Shown: in pieces, positions 1 to 7,953 of the stretch
Layout of the letters: each line of letters opens with the position of its first letter
How positions within the stretch are numbered: the first letter of the stretch is position 1
Source: Pavlovales sp. CCMP2436
Lineage: Eukaryota; Haptophyta; Pavlovophyceae; Pavlovales
Length of the DNA: 17,391 bases
Assembly (NCBI GenBank): GCA_026770615.1
Contig: MU631579.1
Span: 130,702 to 148,092 of the forward strand
Direction: 5' to 3'
Notes under the pieces: model-generated
What the model was told of the DNA's origin: nothing
Seen by the model: the letters and a program-made list of their open reading frames with translations, nothing else
Databases searched by the model: none
Made by a program: the position numbers and the translations under genes

Positions 1-82
1 CGACGCAGGCTCCTACGCGCTACGCCGAAGTGGGGAGCTGGTAGAAGTGGTGGATGATGAGGAAGCCGAAAACATATATATT

Positions 83-184
83 TATGATTGGGATTCAAGC
101 TGGCGTCTGACTGTTCTGAATGTTGTGCTGGTCTGAGCGCTGCGTCGCCCATTGCCTGCCGCGTGCCTTAGTCGGCTGCGCTAA
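83..184 (-). repeat. R1 dispersed repeat, copy a
   Basis: On the minus strand this stretch matches the two tandem copies at 12191-12420 almost base for base, from AGCGCAGCCGACTAAGGCAC through ATTCAGAACAGTCAGACGCC to GCTTGAATCCC. A related tail is at 11697-11738. One frame of all full copies reads through to a shared C-terminal motif, NSQTPA-stop, with NSQAPA-stop in the 11697 copy. R1 may therefore be the 3' end of a coding element followed by an AT-rich tail. The coding idea is inference; the repeat itself is seen directly. Confidence 0.85.
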
Positions 185-469
185 TCCGAGCAGTACGAGA
201 CACCACGCCCGCGTTGGCTCATTAGGACGCTCGTGTCTAAGACATATGCGTCCACGGGCCACCCACCCCAGTTGCTCACGCTCGTCTCGTCTAACATGTA
301 GCCCGCGCAGCTGTAGGGCGCTCATGTTTGGACGACGATGGGCAACAGCATAAAACGGGTGTTTATTTGATAAAGAAGGGGGTGTGTGGTCCTGTCTAAC
401 CGCGACATCCCTCACCCTGCCCCCCCCCTCCCAATTGGAGCGGACGTACGTACAATCAGTCGGTCTAAG
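185..469. other. Spacer without a supported gene
   Basis: No open frame here shows a recognisable domain. A run of nine or more C lies near 420. The minus-strand frame entering R1 copy a is open from about 415, but nothing upstream of the repeat identifies a protein. Confidence 0.5.
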
Positions 470-1080
470 GCTAGACCCCTTTAACCAGATTACATTTTGT
501 CCTATTTAGTACGCGCGAGCTCGGCACGGGGTGTCCCACGCACCGCGCGTCAGGCACCCAGGGTCACCGCACATTACAGTGGACGCCACGACACGAGGAT
601 GGCCAAGATTCAATCAGATTGACGATGCGGCCGTCCAGTGGCCTATTATGGCCTGGTGAATTCTCTGAATAAACATTACGAAATTTTCAGCATAGCAGAC
701 GATGACCCAAACGTCGCTGCCGCTCGAGCCTGGGCCGCTCGTCGAGAGGCCGCTCGACATCCTGCCATCGGCGAGCGGTATCACCCGCACCTCGACCACG
801 CAGGCGGCTAAAAGCAAGGATGCCGCTCGCTCCCGAACGCAGCCCAGAGCACTCGCTGACTCGTGCCTATTGGTACATTCAGAACCGGGATGTTTTTTTT
901 CTTCTCAAAACAGCTGCAGTTAATGAGTAATATTTAACCGAGCAGGTTTCTACGGGTTGAGGGCTATATTCTTTGCCACTCGAGACCCTGTTCTCTAAGG
1001 CTCAACCCCCTGTCACAAACTAGAGACAAACGGCGGCGGTGTGTGCGTACCTTATTGAGATAGGGTTTGAATAGGATCCG
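470..1080 (+). repeat. R2 dispersed repeat, copy 1
   Basis: This stretch is homologous to the reverse complement of 9222-9838. Shared blocks in the same order include ACGCACCGCGCGTCA, GGTCACCGCACATT, the identical run ATTCAATCAGATTGACGATG, GGCCTATTATG, GAATTCTCTGAA, GCAGACGATGAC, GCCTATTGGTAC, GAGACCCT and GGTTTGAATAGGATCC. One frame has similar amino acids in both copies, interrupted by the same in-frame TGA. Most differences between the copies change the amino acid, so current coding is unlikely. The family is not recognised. Confidence 0.85.
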
Positions 1081-1545
1081 TCGCTCCATCCAGGTGCGGC
1101 GAGCTCAGCTGTTGGGGAGCACTCGCGTTCAAGCCTGTCAGCCTTAATCGGGAAGAGATCGCGGCACCAAACCTGAGGCCGACTCCAACAGCTCTGTCCG
1201 CTACAACGTTGTCAGAATGCAAACGTGCAGAACGAGTAGGGGTACGTCAGCCCGTTACTGCTACAGCGGTAGTCGGGTGCGCGATCAGCGCCCCGACGAG
1301 GAATCGTGCCGCGCACCACGAGGAGTAGGGTCCCGTTGCCGAGCGGAATAACAAAGTTCGAGTGCCGCTCGAACCGAAGATCCCTCGAGAGGCTGAATTC
1401 CCCGCTCTACAGCTGGGTCCGCAGCCCGCTTGAGACGAGGGACAGCGGGGGGCAGTCAGTGCCAAGTGCCCCCCTTCCGCGTTCTCGTAACGCGGCGTTG
1501 CGCCTGCAGCGGCGCTACCGCGCCTCACGGCGCGGCCTGCTCCAG
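1081..1545. other. GC-rich spacer downstream of the frameshifted minus-strand gene
   Basis: No gene can be supported. A minus-strand frame is open from about 1585 to 1247 but overlaps the 3' end of the gene ending at 1546 in another frame and shows no known motif. It may be 3' flank of that gene. Confidence 0.4.
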
Positions 1546-2321
1546 CTAGCGTTTCGATCCGCCTTTCGATCCGCCAACGAAGCATCGTGCAGCCATCGCC
1601 TCGGTTGCGTCCGAGAGCGACTTGTCGATATCCTCCTCCATCGCCAAGTCCTCGTCCGAGCCGGATGGCAGCTCCGAGTCCTCGTCCGAATCGGATTCGG
1701 ACGAGGTGCGTGTCTGCGCGGGCTTCGCTGGTGCCCTGGAGGAAGCATTGCCTCTCGGCTTCCCAGCAGCCGTGGGGGAGGAGCGCGGGGCAACGGTCGC
1801 CTCCTGCCGTGCCGGCAAGCCGGCGCGGCGCTTGGCGGTCCGAGCCGCCAAGCGCATCCCCGCCCCCGGCCGCAATGCGCCATCAGCGCAGTGCTTCTTC
1901 TTCCAGTTGTTGAGCCTCCTCCCCGAGATCCCCGCCGACGGCGATGAGCGCGCGCCAGCGCCCTTGCAGTTGGGGGCCGCCGCCTTTGCAAGCAGCGGGC
2001 GATCTCGTGGAACGTCGCGGTTGCAACCGGCCGGTTGCGCCGCGGCGCCCTGTGGGGCTCCCGCCTCGCCGGACGTGTAGGTGAGGGTAACGAGGTAGAC
2101 GCCTCTCGGTGGTCACAGTATTGCGCCGTGACCACCTCTCCGTTGAGCGCCATCCTTCGCTTCTCCTCCACGAGCATCTCGAACTGCTCGTGGACCACAG
2201 CGTGTTCCCGCGCGCGAAGGTCGATCAGACACGCACGCGCGTCGGTCGCCGTCGGCACGAAGGAGCTCGCCGTCCCAGCGAGCCCCACCTGGGGGGCGCT
2301 CGCCTGCTGGTCACGTTCCAT
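1546..2321 (-). pseudogene. Frameshifted gene of unknown family with acidic-serine tail
   Basis: An ATG at 2321 (minus) opens a frame reading MERDQQASAPQVGLAG, then a charged, probably helical stretch (LRAREHAVVHEQFEMLVEEK), and EVVTAQYCDHRE. About position 2100 the sensible reading moves to another frame (GVYLVTLTYTSGEAG) and stays open to the stop TAG at 1546-1548. That part holds RRLNNWKKKH, a basic alanine/arginine region, an acidic serine block (SSESDSDEDSELPSGSDED), and a C-terminal GGSKGGSKR made by a 12-bp duplication. Joined, the product would be about 258 residues. Charge pattern and basic clusters suggest a nuclear or nucleic-acid-binding protein, but I recognise no family. The shift could be decay, sequencing error, a missed small intron, or less likely programmed frameshifting. 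It could be the first ORF of a transposable element. Confidence 0.5.
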
Positions 2322-2334
2322 GTTGCTAAGTGAG

Positions 2335-2856
2335 CTGTGAGCCTTCCCCCCTGTGGCCTCCCTGTCTTGGTTACGCCGGGGGAGCTACGGCTGTACCGCT
2401 ACGGCTCGCTACCGCGGAAGTTACAGTTTGGACGGCGGCGCGCCCAGAGCGGGCTCCGACGGACGGTACCCTCGCTTTCCACCGCGCCCCCTCAACCCAC
2501 TCAGACTGTTCTTCGAGGGATCAGCCGTGGGGGCACGCCACCAAGAGCCAGCGCCTCCGTCTGGCATCCGCGCGCGGACTCCGGGCTGGAAGGCGTGGAC
2601 CGTAGCCTCGAGCTGAGCTGGCGTCTGCTAGAGCTCGCGCTAAGCAGACGTTGGAGCAGCCCGGGCAGACTGCTCTCGGCTTAAGTTTCATCACGCCCTC
2701 TACGTGAGCGGCTAAACATCTGGGACGCGCGGCCGGCGCCGCGTGACAGTGGTATGTGGAGTATCTCCTTGTGCCCCAGCCCCAGTGGTGGAGGGGCCGG
2801 TTGATCGAGGCTGCATCGCCCACGGGAGTCTCGACCCCCCGGAAGCCTCATTCGTT
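2335..2856. other. Spacer upstream of the frameshifted gene
   Basis: GC-rich and open in several frames on both strands, as expected from composition. No frame shows a recognisable motif. It would hold the promoter and 5' leader of the minus-strand gene starting at 2321; no clear TATA box is visible. Confidence 0.4.
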
Positions 2857-2858
2857 TA

Positions 2859-3264
2859 ACTTCCCATCATTACTAAATTATAAGAGCTACGCTCTCGTAT
2901 AGAAGTTTCGGACTTCTAAGGAGCGTATTTCGCCAGTGGGGCGAAGCTCGGAAGCCTAGGCGATAAGCCGGTTTATTGCGGAGCAATAAGGAAGTTTATC
3001 GCAGGGCGCAGCGAGCCGGACCGCAGGGCGCCGGACTTCTGGGCTATGTAACTAACATGCCCAATAATCTCGGCAAAAGCTCGGACTAACGACGAGTCGC
3101 TCGCTGCAGCAGCTCGACAACTACAGCTTCGTCTTCAGCGTCCGCTCACCTCTTTCAAATCGCTGAGGCTTCCGAGCTTCGCCCCACTGGCGAAATACGC
3201 TCCTTATAAGTCCGAGACTTCTATACGAGAGCGTAGCTCTTATTATTTAGTAATGATGGGAAGT
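2859..3264. mobile_element. 406-bp inverted-repeat element (MITE) with TA target site
   Basis: The two ends are inverted copies of about 105 bp: 2859-2964 matches the reverse complement of 3159-3264 with only a few mismatches. Both ends begin ACTTCCCATCATTACTAAAT. A TA dinucleotide flanks each end (2857-2858 and 3265-3266), as in the Tc1/mariner superfamily and its Stowaway-like derivatives. The 195-bp centre has no open frame of useful length, so the element is non-autonomous. The superfamily assignment rests only on the TA and is tentative. Confidence 0.85.
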
Positions 3265-3269
3265 TATAC

Positions 3270-3328
3270 GGATCAGCTGTCGTGCATGGGGGTACCCATC
3301 AAAGTGCATGGTGGATCAGCTGTCGTGC
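3270..3328. repeat. 16-bp direct repeat at the ice-binding pseudogene breakpoint
   Basis: GGATCAGCTGTCGTGC occurs at 3270-3285 and again at 3313-3328, 43 bases apart. The second copy supplies the stop codon that ends the broken ice-binding reading frame; the first abuts the inverted-repeat element. Between them lies a small hairpin, ATGGG-GGTA-CCCAT. The repeat may mark a deletion or insertion junction. Confidence 0.8.
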
Positions 3329-3688
3329 GGGTGCAAGCTGGCGTAAGCCGTCCTGAAGTCTGCGAAGGCTTTTTGCACCAGCGACTCCTTGCCGAGGGTC
3401 CGCCTCGAAAACTCGTACCTCTCACCGCTCCCGACGTAGGATGTTCGTACGAACTCCACGTAGTCCTCAGCGGCAATGGAGCCAGTCACTGTGCTATCAA
3501 CCGCCAGCACGTATGTGCTAATGCCCGCCGCTAGGATGGCAAAGTTCCCGGCGGTGCCCAACTCCACGGGACGTTCCTCGGCATACGTGAAGTTGAACGA
3601 CACCTCGACCGTGCTCTCGACGGCCGTCGCGGAGGACAGGGAGAGCAGGACGAGGCCCTAGGCGAGCAGGCCAAAGCCCGACGTGCAT
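3316..3688 (-). pseudogene. Truncated ice-binding protein (DUF3494) with frameshift
   Basis: The minus-strand frame reads ERPVELGTAGNFAILAAGIS followed by STVTGSIA. This is the family hallmark at the start of the DUF3494 beta-solenoid, usually of the form V-LGTAGNF-ILA--GIST---ITG-I. Further on, SLVQKAFADFRTAYASL fits the helix that in this family precedes the ice-binding ladder (usually DMETAYTDAAG). The frame then stops, so most of the solenoid is missing; the domain normally runs about 200 residues and only about 100 remain. At the N-terminus a hydrophobic signal-peptide-like core (LVLLSLSSATA) is in frame with the domain, but the only nearby ATG, at 3688, is one base out of phase. These proteins are secreted and bind ice in polar microalgae, fungi and bacteria. 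This copy should be inactive unless an intron explains the frame change. Confidence 0.72.
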
Positions 3689-3852
3689 CTGAGGCAATGA
3701 GACCTTGAGCGCCAGTCGTGCGTCGAGGGGTCGGTTGCTCTTGGGCTTCGGCCGTCGCAACCAAGCCTCCGATTACGGCGGGAGTTCTACGCATCGCCGA
3801 GCAACACGCCGAGCCCTTAACCGTCCAACACGCCAAGCCTCCGAGTGTATAA
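3689..3852. other. Leader between SRF copy A and the ice-binding pseudogene
   Basis: Short spacer with a 14-base direct repeat, CAACACGCC(G/A)AGCC, at 3802-3815 and 3826-3839, and GCCTCCGA twice. On the minus strand it would be promoter or 5' leader of the ice-binding gene. Confidence 0.4.
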
Positions 3853-4177
3853 GTTTCTAGTTAAACGTCCGTTCCCGGGAGGATCTCACTGGATTTAAGT
3901 GTTGAAAAAAACACTCTCAGATCTAGGGATCCACCCCGAGCACACAGATACCGTCCCCACCGCTGATCAGTTTAGCCACGCGACGATCGACGACTGACGG
4001 CTCTCGACTGGCGCGCTGACCGATCTCCACTGCTCTCCCTCGCGTCGTCTCAAAATGCAGCACCGTCTGCGAGTGCGGCCCACCTTCGCGCATCCCAAAC
4101 ATTACTTCCTCGCTAGCCTGGCTTGCATATGTTGAGATTTTTGCCCGGGGGCAAAAACTACAAATATCGCGGCTTAT
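3853..4177 (-). repeat. Structured repeat family SRF, copy A (near full length)
   Basis: Read on the minus strand this copy follows copy C (5557-5886) throughout. Shared blocks are AATAAGCC, a hairpin (4138-4157, stem TTTTTGCC/GGCAAAAA), GCATTTTGAGACGA, GGTCAGCGCGC, GTCGTCGAT, CTGATCAG, GCGGTGGGGACGGTAT, a second hairpin (3898-3915, stem AGTGTT/AACACT) and GGACGGACGT near the 3' end. One frame reads LHFETTRGRAVEIGQRASRE and ISGGDGICVLGVDP, similar to copy C, but frame agreement decays after the second hairpin. The family is not recognised. Confidence 0.8.
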
Positions 4178-5260
4178 TTGCTGGCTCATTCTATCCCACA
4201 CCTTGACGGGGGTGGGCCTCGGGCGCAGGACTTTGGGTTGCGGGGTGTGGCGGGCTTGCTGGCTCATGTTTGCGTTTTGAAGCCTTTGAGCTTGTGCGGA
4301 CGGGTTAAAAATCTCATTATTGATTTAAGATTTTTGAGTGACCGATTTTTGAGTGACCGATTTAAAGAGGGCTCCGTCACAACCTCTTCTAAAATGTCAC
4401 TTTTTTTAAGAGGTCAACTGGCGCTCGTTCTTCGCGCCAGCACGTGCGATGGATCTTTTTACCAACCGGGCCAGAGAGAAAAAAGTTTGAGATTCTAAAA
4501 CAACAATCTTTGATTCTATTTCAATGGAACCATGTTGTTAAATATGCGCGGTGCGAAATGCGAGGCCCTTTGAAGCTTATGTGCAGGGCCCTTCTATCGA
4601 AATATATATTAGCGGCTCAGCATGGTTTAACAGGTGTTGTTCAGTCACTGGCTTGGTCGACGGTCGAAATTACGCCGGGGGTGCGCTACGCGCCAAGCAA
4701 CTGATTATGTTATCGTCGTATTTTGTGCGAATCTTATAAACGAGGAGAGGTGCCGCACTGCCGGCAGCGCTCGCCCAACTCGCCCGAGCGCGCGCTTGCT
4801 ACAAACGCGCTCTTTATCGCCGGGTGGTGAGCCCTATGATTATTATTTGTATTAATAAACGGGCCCATTGACGCAGAGGATGCGCTCGACCAGCAGCCGC
4901 GAGAAAATGTCGCGGAGCAGGGATAGAAATAGCGAGTATATGTATATGTTCCCTGCTACACGAGCTCTGGGCTCGCATTCGCGAACAGGGGTCAGTGCCA
5001 GAGGGCCTGTCGGCGTGCACGGACATGCTGCGCTTGGAGCCGGCTGCGGTTGGCCGCGCCGGCGTCTAGCCGTGGCGCACATCGGTCTGCCGGCGAGCAC
5101 GATAACCTGCTGTGTCATCGTGCTGCGCAGTGTTCAGATTTCAGAACAACAAATCGCACGGCGCCGTGGCTCGACAGTTGCACCATCCCATCCCACCCGC
5201 CCAGCGTCACGCGACACCCATCTCACCCCAGTCCACCCAGCACGACGCTTCAGCCCGACA
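4178..5260. other. About 1.1 kb without a supported gene
   Basis: Mixed composition: AT-rich around 4290-4560, GC-rich around 4750-5240. A perfect 15-bp tandem duplication, GATTTTTGAGTGACC, is at 4329-4358. Several frames of 60-140 codons are open on both strands, but none shows a known motif or consistent codon use. I see no RNA gene. Confidence 0.45.
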
Positions 5261-5377
5261 GTTGAATGTCGTGTACTGACCTGATCAGCGGTGGGGACGG
5301 TGTCCGTGTGCCCGGGATGGATCCCTGGAGATGAGTGTTTTTACAATGCTCATTATTTCCAGACATTTGACTACAAT
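5261..5377 (+). repeat. Structured repeat family SRF, copy B (5'-truncated)
   Basis: Begins near TTGAATGTCGTGTACTGACC and continues CTGATCAGCGGTGGGGACGG, TGTCCGTGTG and GGATCCCTGG, closest to copy A. The second family hairpin is present with altered bases: GAGTGTT (5333-5339) pairs with AATGCTC (5345-5351) through two wobbles. The copy runs up to a miniature element at 5378. Copy C starts on the other side, so B and C were adjacent in tandem before that insertion. Confidence 0.75.
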
Positions 5378-5556
5378 GGGGTACAGGGGATCGCGGGCAA
5401 TAAGAAGCCGTAGTGTTAATAAGCTGAGCCTCGTTTTTTGCATTGTTTGTATGTAATTGAAGCAAATTAAAGCATTGTTTGTATGTAATTTGCTAAGAAG
5501 CTCAGCGTCAAGCTCAAAATTCGCCTTTTTATTGCCCGCGATCCCCTGTAGACCGG
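5378..5556. mobile_element. 179-bp MULE-like miniature inverted-repeat element
   Basis: A 22-bp perfect inverted repeat (5382-5403 and 5529-5550, beginning TACAGGGGATCGCGGGC) lies just inside a 9-bp direct duplication, GACTACAAT, at 5369-5377 and 5557-5565. A 9-bp target duplication is typical of the Mutator-like superfamily. Inside, GCATTGTTTGTATGTAATT occurs twice in direct order (5441-5459 and 5473-5491). There is no coding capacity. The family call depends on the duplication length and is tentative. Confidence 0.75.
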
Positions 5557-5886
5557 GACTACAATAAGCCCCCGCTATATGTGATTCTTGTCCTTCGTGG
5601 ACAAGAATTTCGCAGTGGGATACAGGCTGCCAGGAGTTTTTTGTCTGTTTGTATGTGCTACAGGTGCAGCATGTGCGCAGGCGAACTGCATTTTGAGACG
5701 AGTGAAAAGGCAGCAGCGGCCGGTCAGCGCGCGCTAATCAGAGAGTCGTCGATTGTCGTGTACCTGATCAGCCTTAGCGGTGGGGACGGTATCCGTGTGC
5801 TCTGTCAAGGTCCCTTGAACCGAGTGTTGTCTCAACGCTTGTTTCCGGTGGAGACCTGTTAGGGGACGGACGTATTTCCTGGAAAC
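5557..5886 (+). repeat. Structured repeat family SRF, copy C (near full length)
   Basis: Contains hairpin 1 (5584-5593 pairing with 5599-5608, ATTCTTGTCC/GGACAAGAAT, loop TTCGT) and hairpin 2 (5822-5829 pairing with 5833-5840, closed by G-T wobbles at two positions). The 3' block GGACGGACGTATTTC matches copies A and D. A long open frame continues directly from this copy into the OTU-type coding region, so C may be its leader or a long terminal repeat. One frame reads ELHFETSEKAAAAGQRALIR, similar to copy A. Confidence 0.8.
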
Positions 5887-7154
5887 CCGACTCTGAAGGG
5901 TCCAGCCGCTACCCCATACAGACCCAGGAGCTAGTCGAGGAATGCCTCAAACTGAACCCAACCTGGGAGTACAAGACGAGCACCATACAAGGGGTCCTCC
6001 TAGCAGCCAGTGAAGCTTTAAACACCGAAAGAACCAAGCTCATTCAGGGCGATGAGACCACAACAAACGACCCTGATGACGACCCAGAGGACACGGAAAT
6101 CAACCCTTTCACACCACCAACCCAGCCACCACAGAGTAACAACTTTGCAAGCACCCACAATGTCGACGCGTTCGCAGCCACCCTAAACGGCCGCCAACAA
6201 CAATACACAGACACCCAACAAAAACAAAAGAAAGCCAGACGGGCTGCCCAGGGGCGGAAATCCAACCCCCCAAACCCCCCCAAACGACCTCGCACAAAAA
6301 AGAATACAGGCATACCCAACAACCCAACAGGAGATGGAGCTGGAAGCAGCACTGAACCATCGATAACACGCCAATTGAAGATAGAGACGGAAGCAGCACA
6401 ATAACCATATACAACCCCTCGAAACGCCCACGCGCTCAAATGGGCCGCCATGGGAAACCCAAAATGATCATCCAATGGACACCACCGAGATCTTGGGAAA
6501 TCGAAAAGCTCTATGCTACCATAAACCTCATGGGACATGAACGTTGTGGGTGAAGGGAACTGTTTCCTCTACGCAGCCATGGGAATCGACGGCAGCGGTG
6601 CAAGTCACAAACCAGCAGCAGCGAACCTCCGCGAACGAGCCATAGCCCACGCCCGGGCGCTACCCAAAAACGTCCAGAACCACTTGGACCTTAGACGGCC
6701 CGACGAAGACCCAACAGGTCTCTGTGTGGCAACAGCACCGCTCCCATGTGGTCGATGGCATACCAGGCAAAGGAAGACGGTTGGATACACAACAACATGT
6801 TCTACATACAGCACAGCAACCATCCTACGGATCGACATAGCAATAGCCACTCACAAGCAAGTGGGAATAGACGTGACCCCAACCTTATTTATTCATATGG
6901 CAGGCCCAGACCCCAACTTACCTCACCCAGCCCATTCACTACCAAAACAACTTAAAAGCGTCCAATGGGCGCCAACAGCAGCACCAAGACCAGGGGCACG
7001 CAGGCTCCGACAACATTCACTAGTCACGCTAATAAACACACCCAGACAAACAGACCTCGGACCCACGCCCATCCGCGTGATACACAGCAACATCGGCTCA
7101 CACTACAGAGGAACCAAACCACTTATCCCAGGCCAACAACCGCAACCACCTTAG
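5887..7154 (+). pseudogene. Decayed element ORF with basic region and OTU cysteine protease domain
   Basis: A frame open from 5778 to the TAA at 6402-6404 has no ATG. It encodes a helical segment (TQELVEECLKLNPTWEY), an acidic stretch, then a basic, nuclear-signal-like region (KARRAAQGRK, KRPRTKKN). Sensible sequence continues in a second frame to about 6550 (MIIQWTPPRSWEIEKLYATI). It then returns to the first frame with VVGEGNCFLYAAMG, the catalytic-cysteine motif of OTU proteases (usually GDGNC-F), Cys codon 6561-6563, and LRERAIAHAR. Near the end, IRVIHSNIGSHYRG fits the OTU histidine motif, His codon 7101-7103. A middle part again reads better in the second frame (YQAKEDGWIHNNMFYI). OTU enzymes cleave ubiquitin chains, and such domains also occur in some eukaryotic mobile elements. 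Paired indels mean this copy is dead. No reverse transcriptase or transposase is visible, so the element class is unknown. Confidence 0.62.
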
Positions 7155-7290
7155 ATGAGGAGAGAGTTTTTTTAAGATAAGTGGAGGATTATTGAGTTAC
7201 CCCGCCGCCTGGGACTAGACCAGGGGTTGGAGATTACCGCCCCTGGCGGTTAGGCGAGCTGCGCAAAATTAGCGCATGTCATTTTAATTG
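7155..7290 (+). other. 3' region of the OTU element with two hairpins
   Basis: After the stop codon come two adjacent stems: CCTGG (7208-7212) with CCAGG (7220-7224), and ACCGCC (7236-7241) with GGCGGT (7245-7250) around a CCT loop. Stem-loops near the 3' end are common in non-LTR retroelements as reverse-transcriptase recognition sites, but no poly(A) or simple-repeat tail follows. The element boundary is not resolved. Confidence 0.4.
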
Positions 7291-7443
7291 TATACCAATA
7301 ATTGTATCCCCAAAAATGTCAACTGACAATGTCAACTGACACCCAGTACAAACAATATTTACAACAACCTACTGGATTAATCACGATTTAAGGCTTAATC
7401 ACGTTTTAAAAAAAATCGTCCAAGGTCAATCCGCGACCCGCCT
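7291..7443. other. AT-rich spacer with short direct repeats
   Basis: ATGTCAACTGACA occurs twice in a row near 7316-7341, and a TTAATCACG(A/T)TTTAA unit occurs twice near 7376-7408. No gene is seen. Confidence 0.5.
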
Positions 7444-7806
7444 TCACGCTCGCCGCCTCTCACCCGCCTTCTTCATCTTCGTCGTCACCCCGTCATCGCG
7501 CTCGCTCGAGCGCTGTCGTGCTCGCCTTTCTCGCCGACGTGCTGAAGCCCACCGCCCTTCATCTTCGTCCGGCACGCGGCTCGAGCTTGTCCTTCGTCGT
7601 GCTCGTCGCCCTTTAACTTCGTCTGGCACGCGGCTCAAGCTTGTCCTTCGACGAGCTCGCCAGTCGGTGCTCAAGCTCACCCCGCCTACCTTCACGCGCG
7701 GCTCGTCCACGCGCGGCTCGTCCTCAAGCGGCTCATCTTCAAGCGACTCAAGCTTGTCTGACACGTCGCATGCTGCTTCAGCTTGTGCTCGCCTTCCCGT
7801 CGTCAA
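7444..7806 (-). CDS. Possible repetitive basic/acidic protein, low confidence
   Basis: The frame is open for 120 codons and contains two 18-residue repeats (ARRRTS-SRVPDE pattern) followed by short acidic repeats of the LEDEP/RVDEP type. These are translations of a 54-bp tandem DNA repeat (7564-7665) and of shorter CGCGGCTCGTC repeats near 7690-7740. The opposite strand is also open. The frame may be only a by-product of the repeats. No family is recognised. Confidence 0.2.
   Translation of the reverse strand: MTTGRRAQAEAACDVSDKLESLEDEPLEDEPRVDEPRVKVGGVSLSTDWRARRRTSLSRVPDEVKGRRARRRTSSSRVPDEDEGRWASARRRERRARQRSSERDDGVTTKMKKAGERRRA
7564..7753. repeat. 54-bp tandem repeat and shorter derivatives
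   Basis: TTCGTC(C/T)GGCACGCGGCTC starts at 7564 and again at 7618, giving a 54-bp period. Shorter GCGCGGCTCGTC and AAGCGGCTCATC units follow to about 7753. The period is divisible by three. Confidence 0.75.
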
Positions 7807-7953
7807 CGCGCCTGCAGAGGTCTACTCGCATCGAGCGCGTGGCTGTCGTGCGAGCACGTGCGGTGTCGAATGCCAGTTGCGCAAGTCAACCCGCAATCCG
7901 CCGATGCCGGCCGTCTCGCCCATGGTCCCCGACTGTGCGCGAACCTCCCGTCA

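Noticed and set aside
470..1080. R2 as a live gene with TGA read-through
   Set aside because: Both copies have the same in-frame TGA followed by similar amino acids, but most base differences between copies change the amino acid, which argues against current coding. The TGA is probably inherited from a dead ancestor copy.
4852..5118. Minus-strand frame ending in LLRDIFSRLLVERILCVNG
   Set aside because: It looks mildly protein-like but includes a TATATGTATATG simple repeat, has no recognisable domain and no partner frame.
3853..5886. SRF as an introner element
   Set aside because: Copies A and D end in CTAG, a possible acceptor, but copy C does not, there is no consistent GT start, and recognisable coding sequence does not directly flank both sides.
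5887..6060. Histone-fold resemblance of the segment before the basic region
   Set aside because: A short helical stretch (GVLLAASEAL) loosely recalls histone H3, but the match is too short and the rest does not fit.
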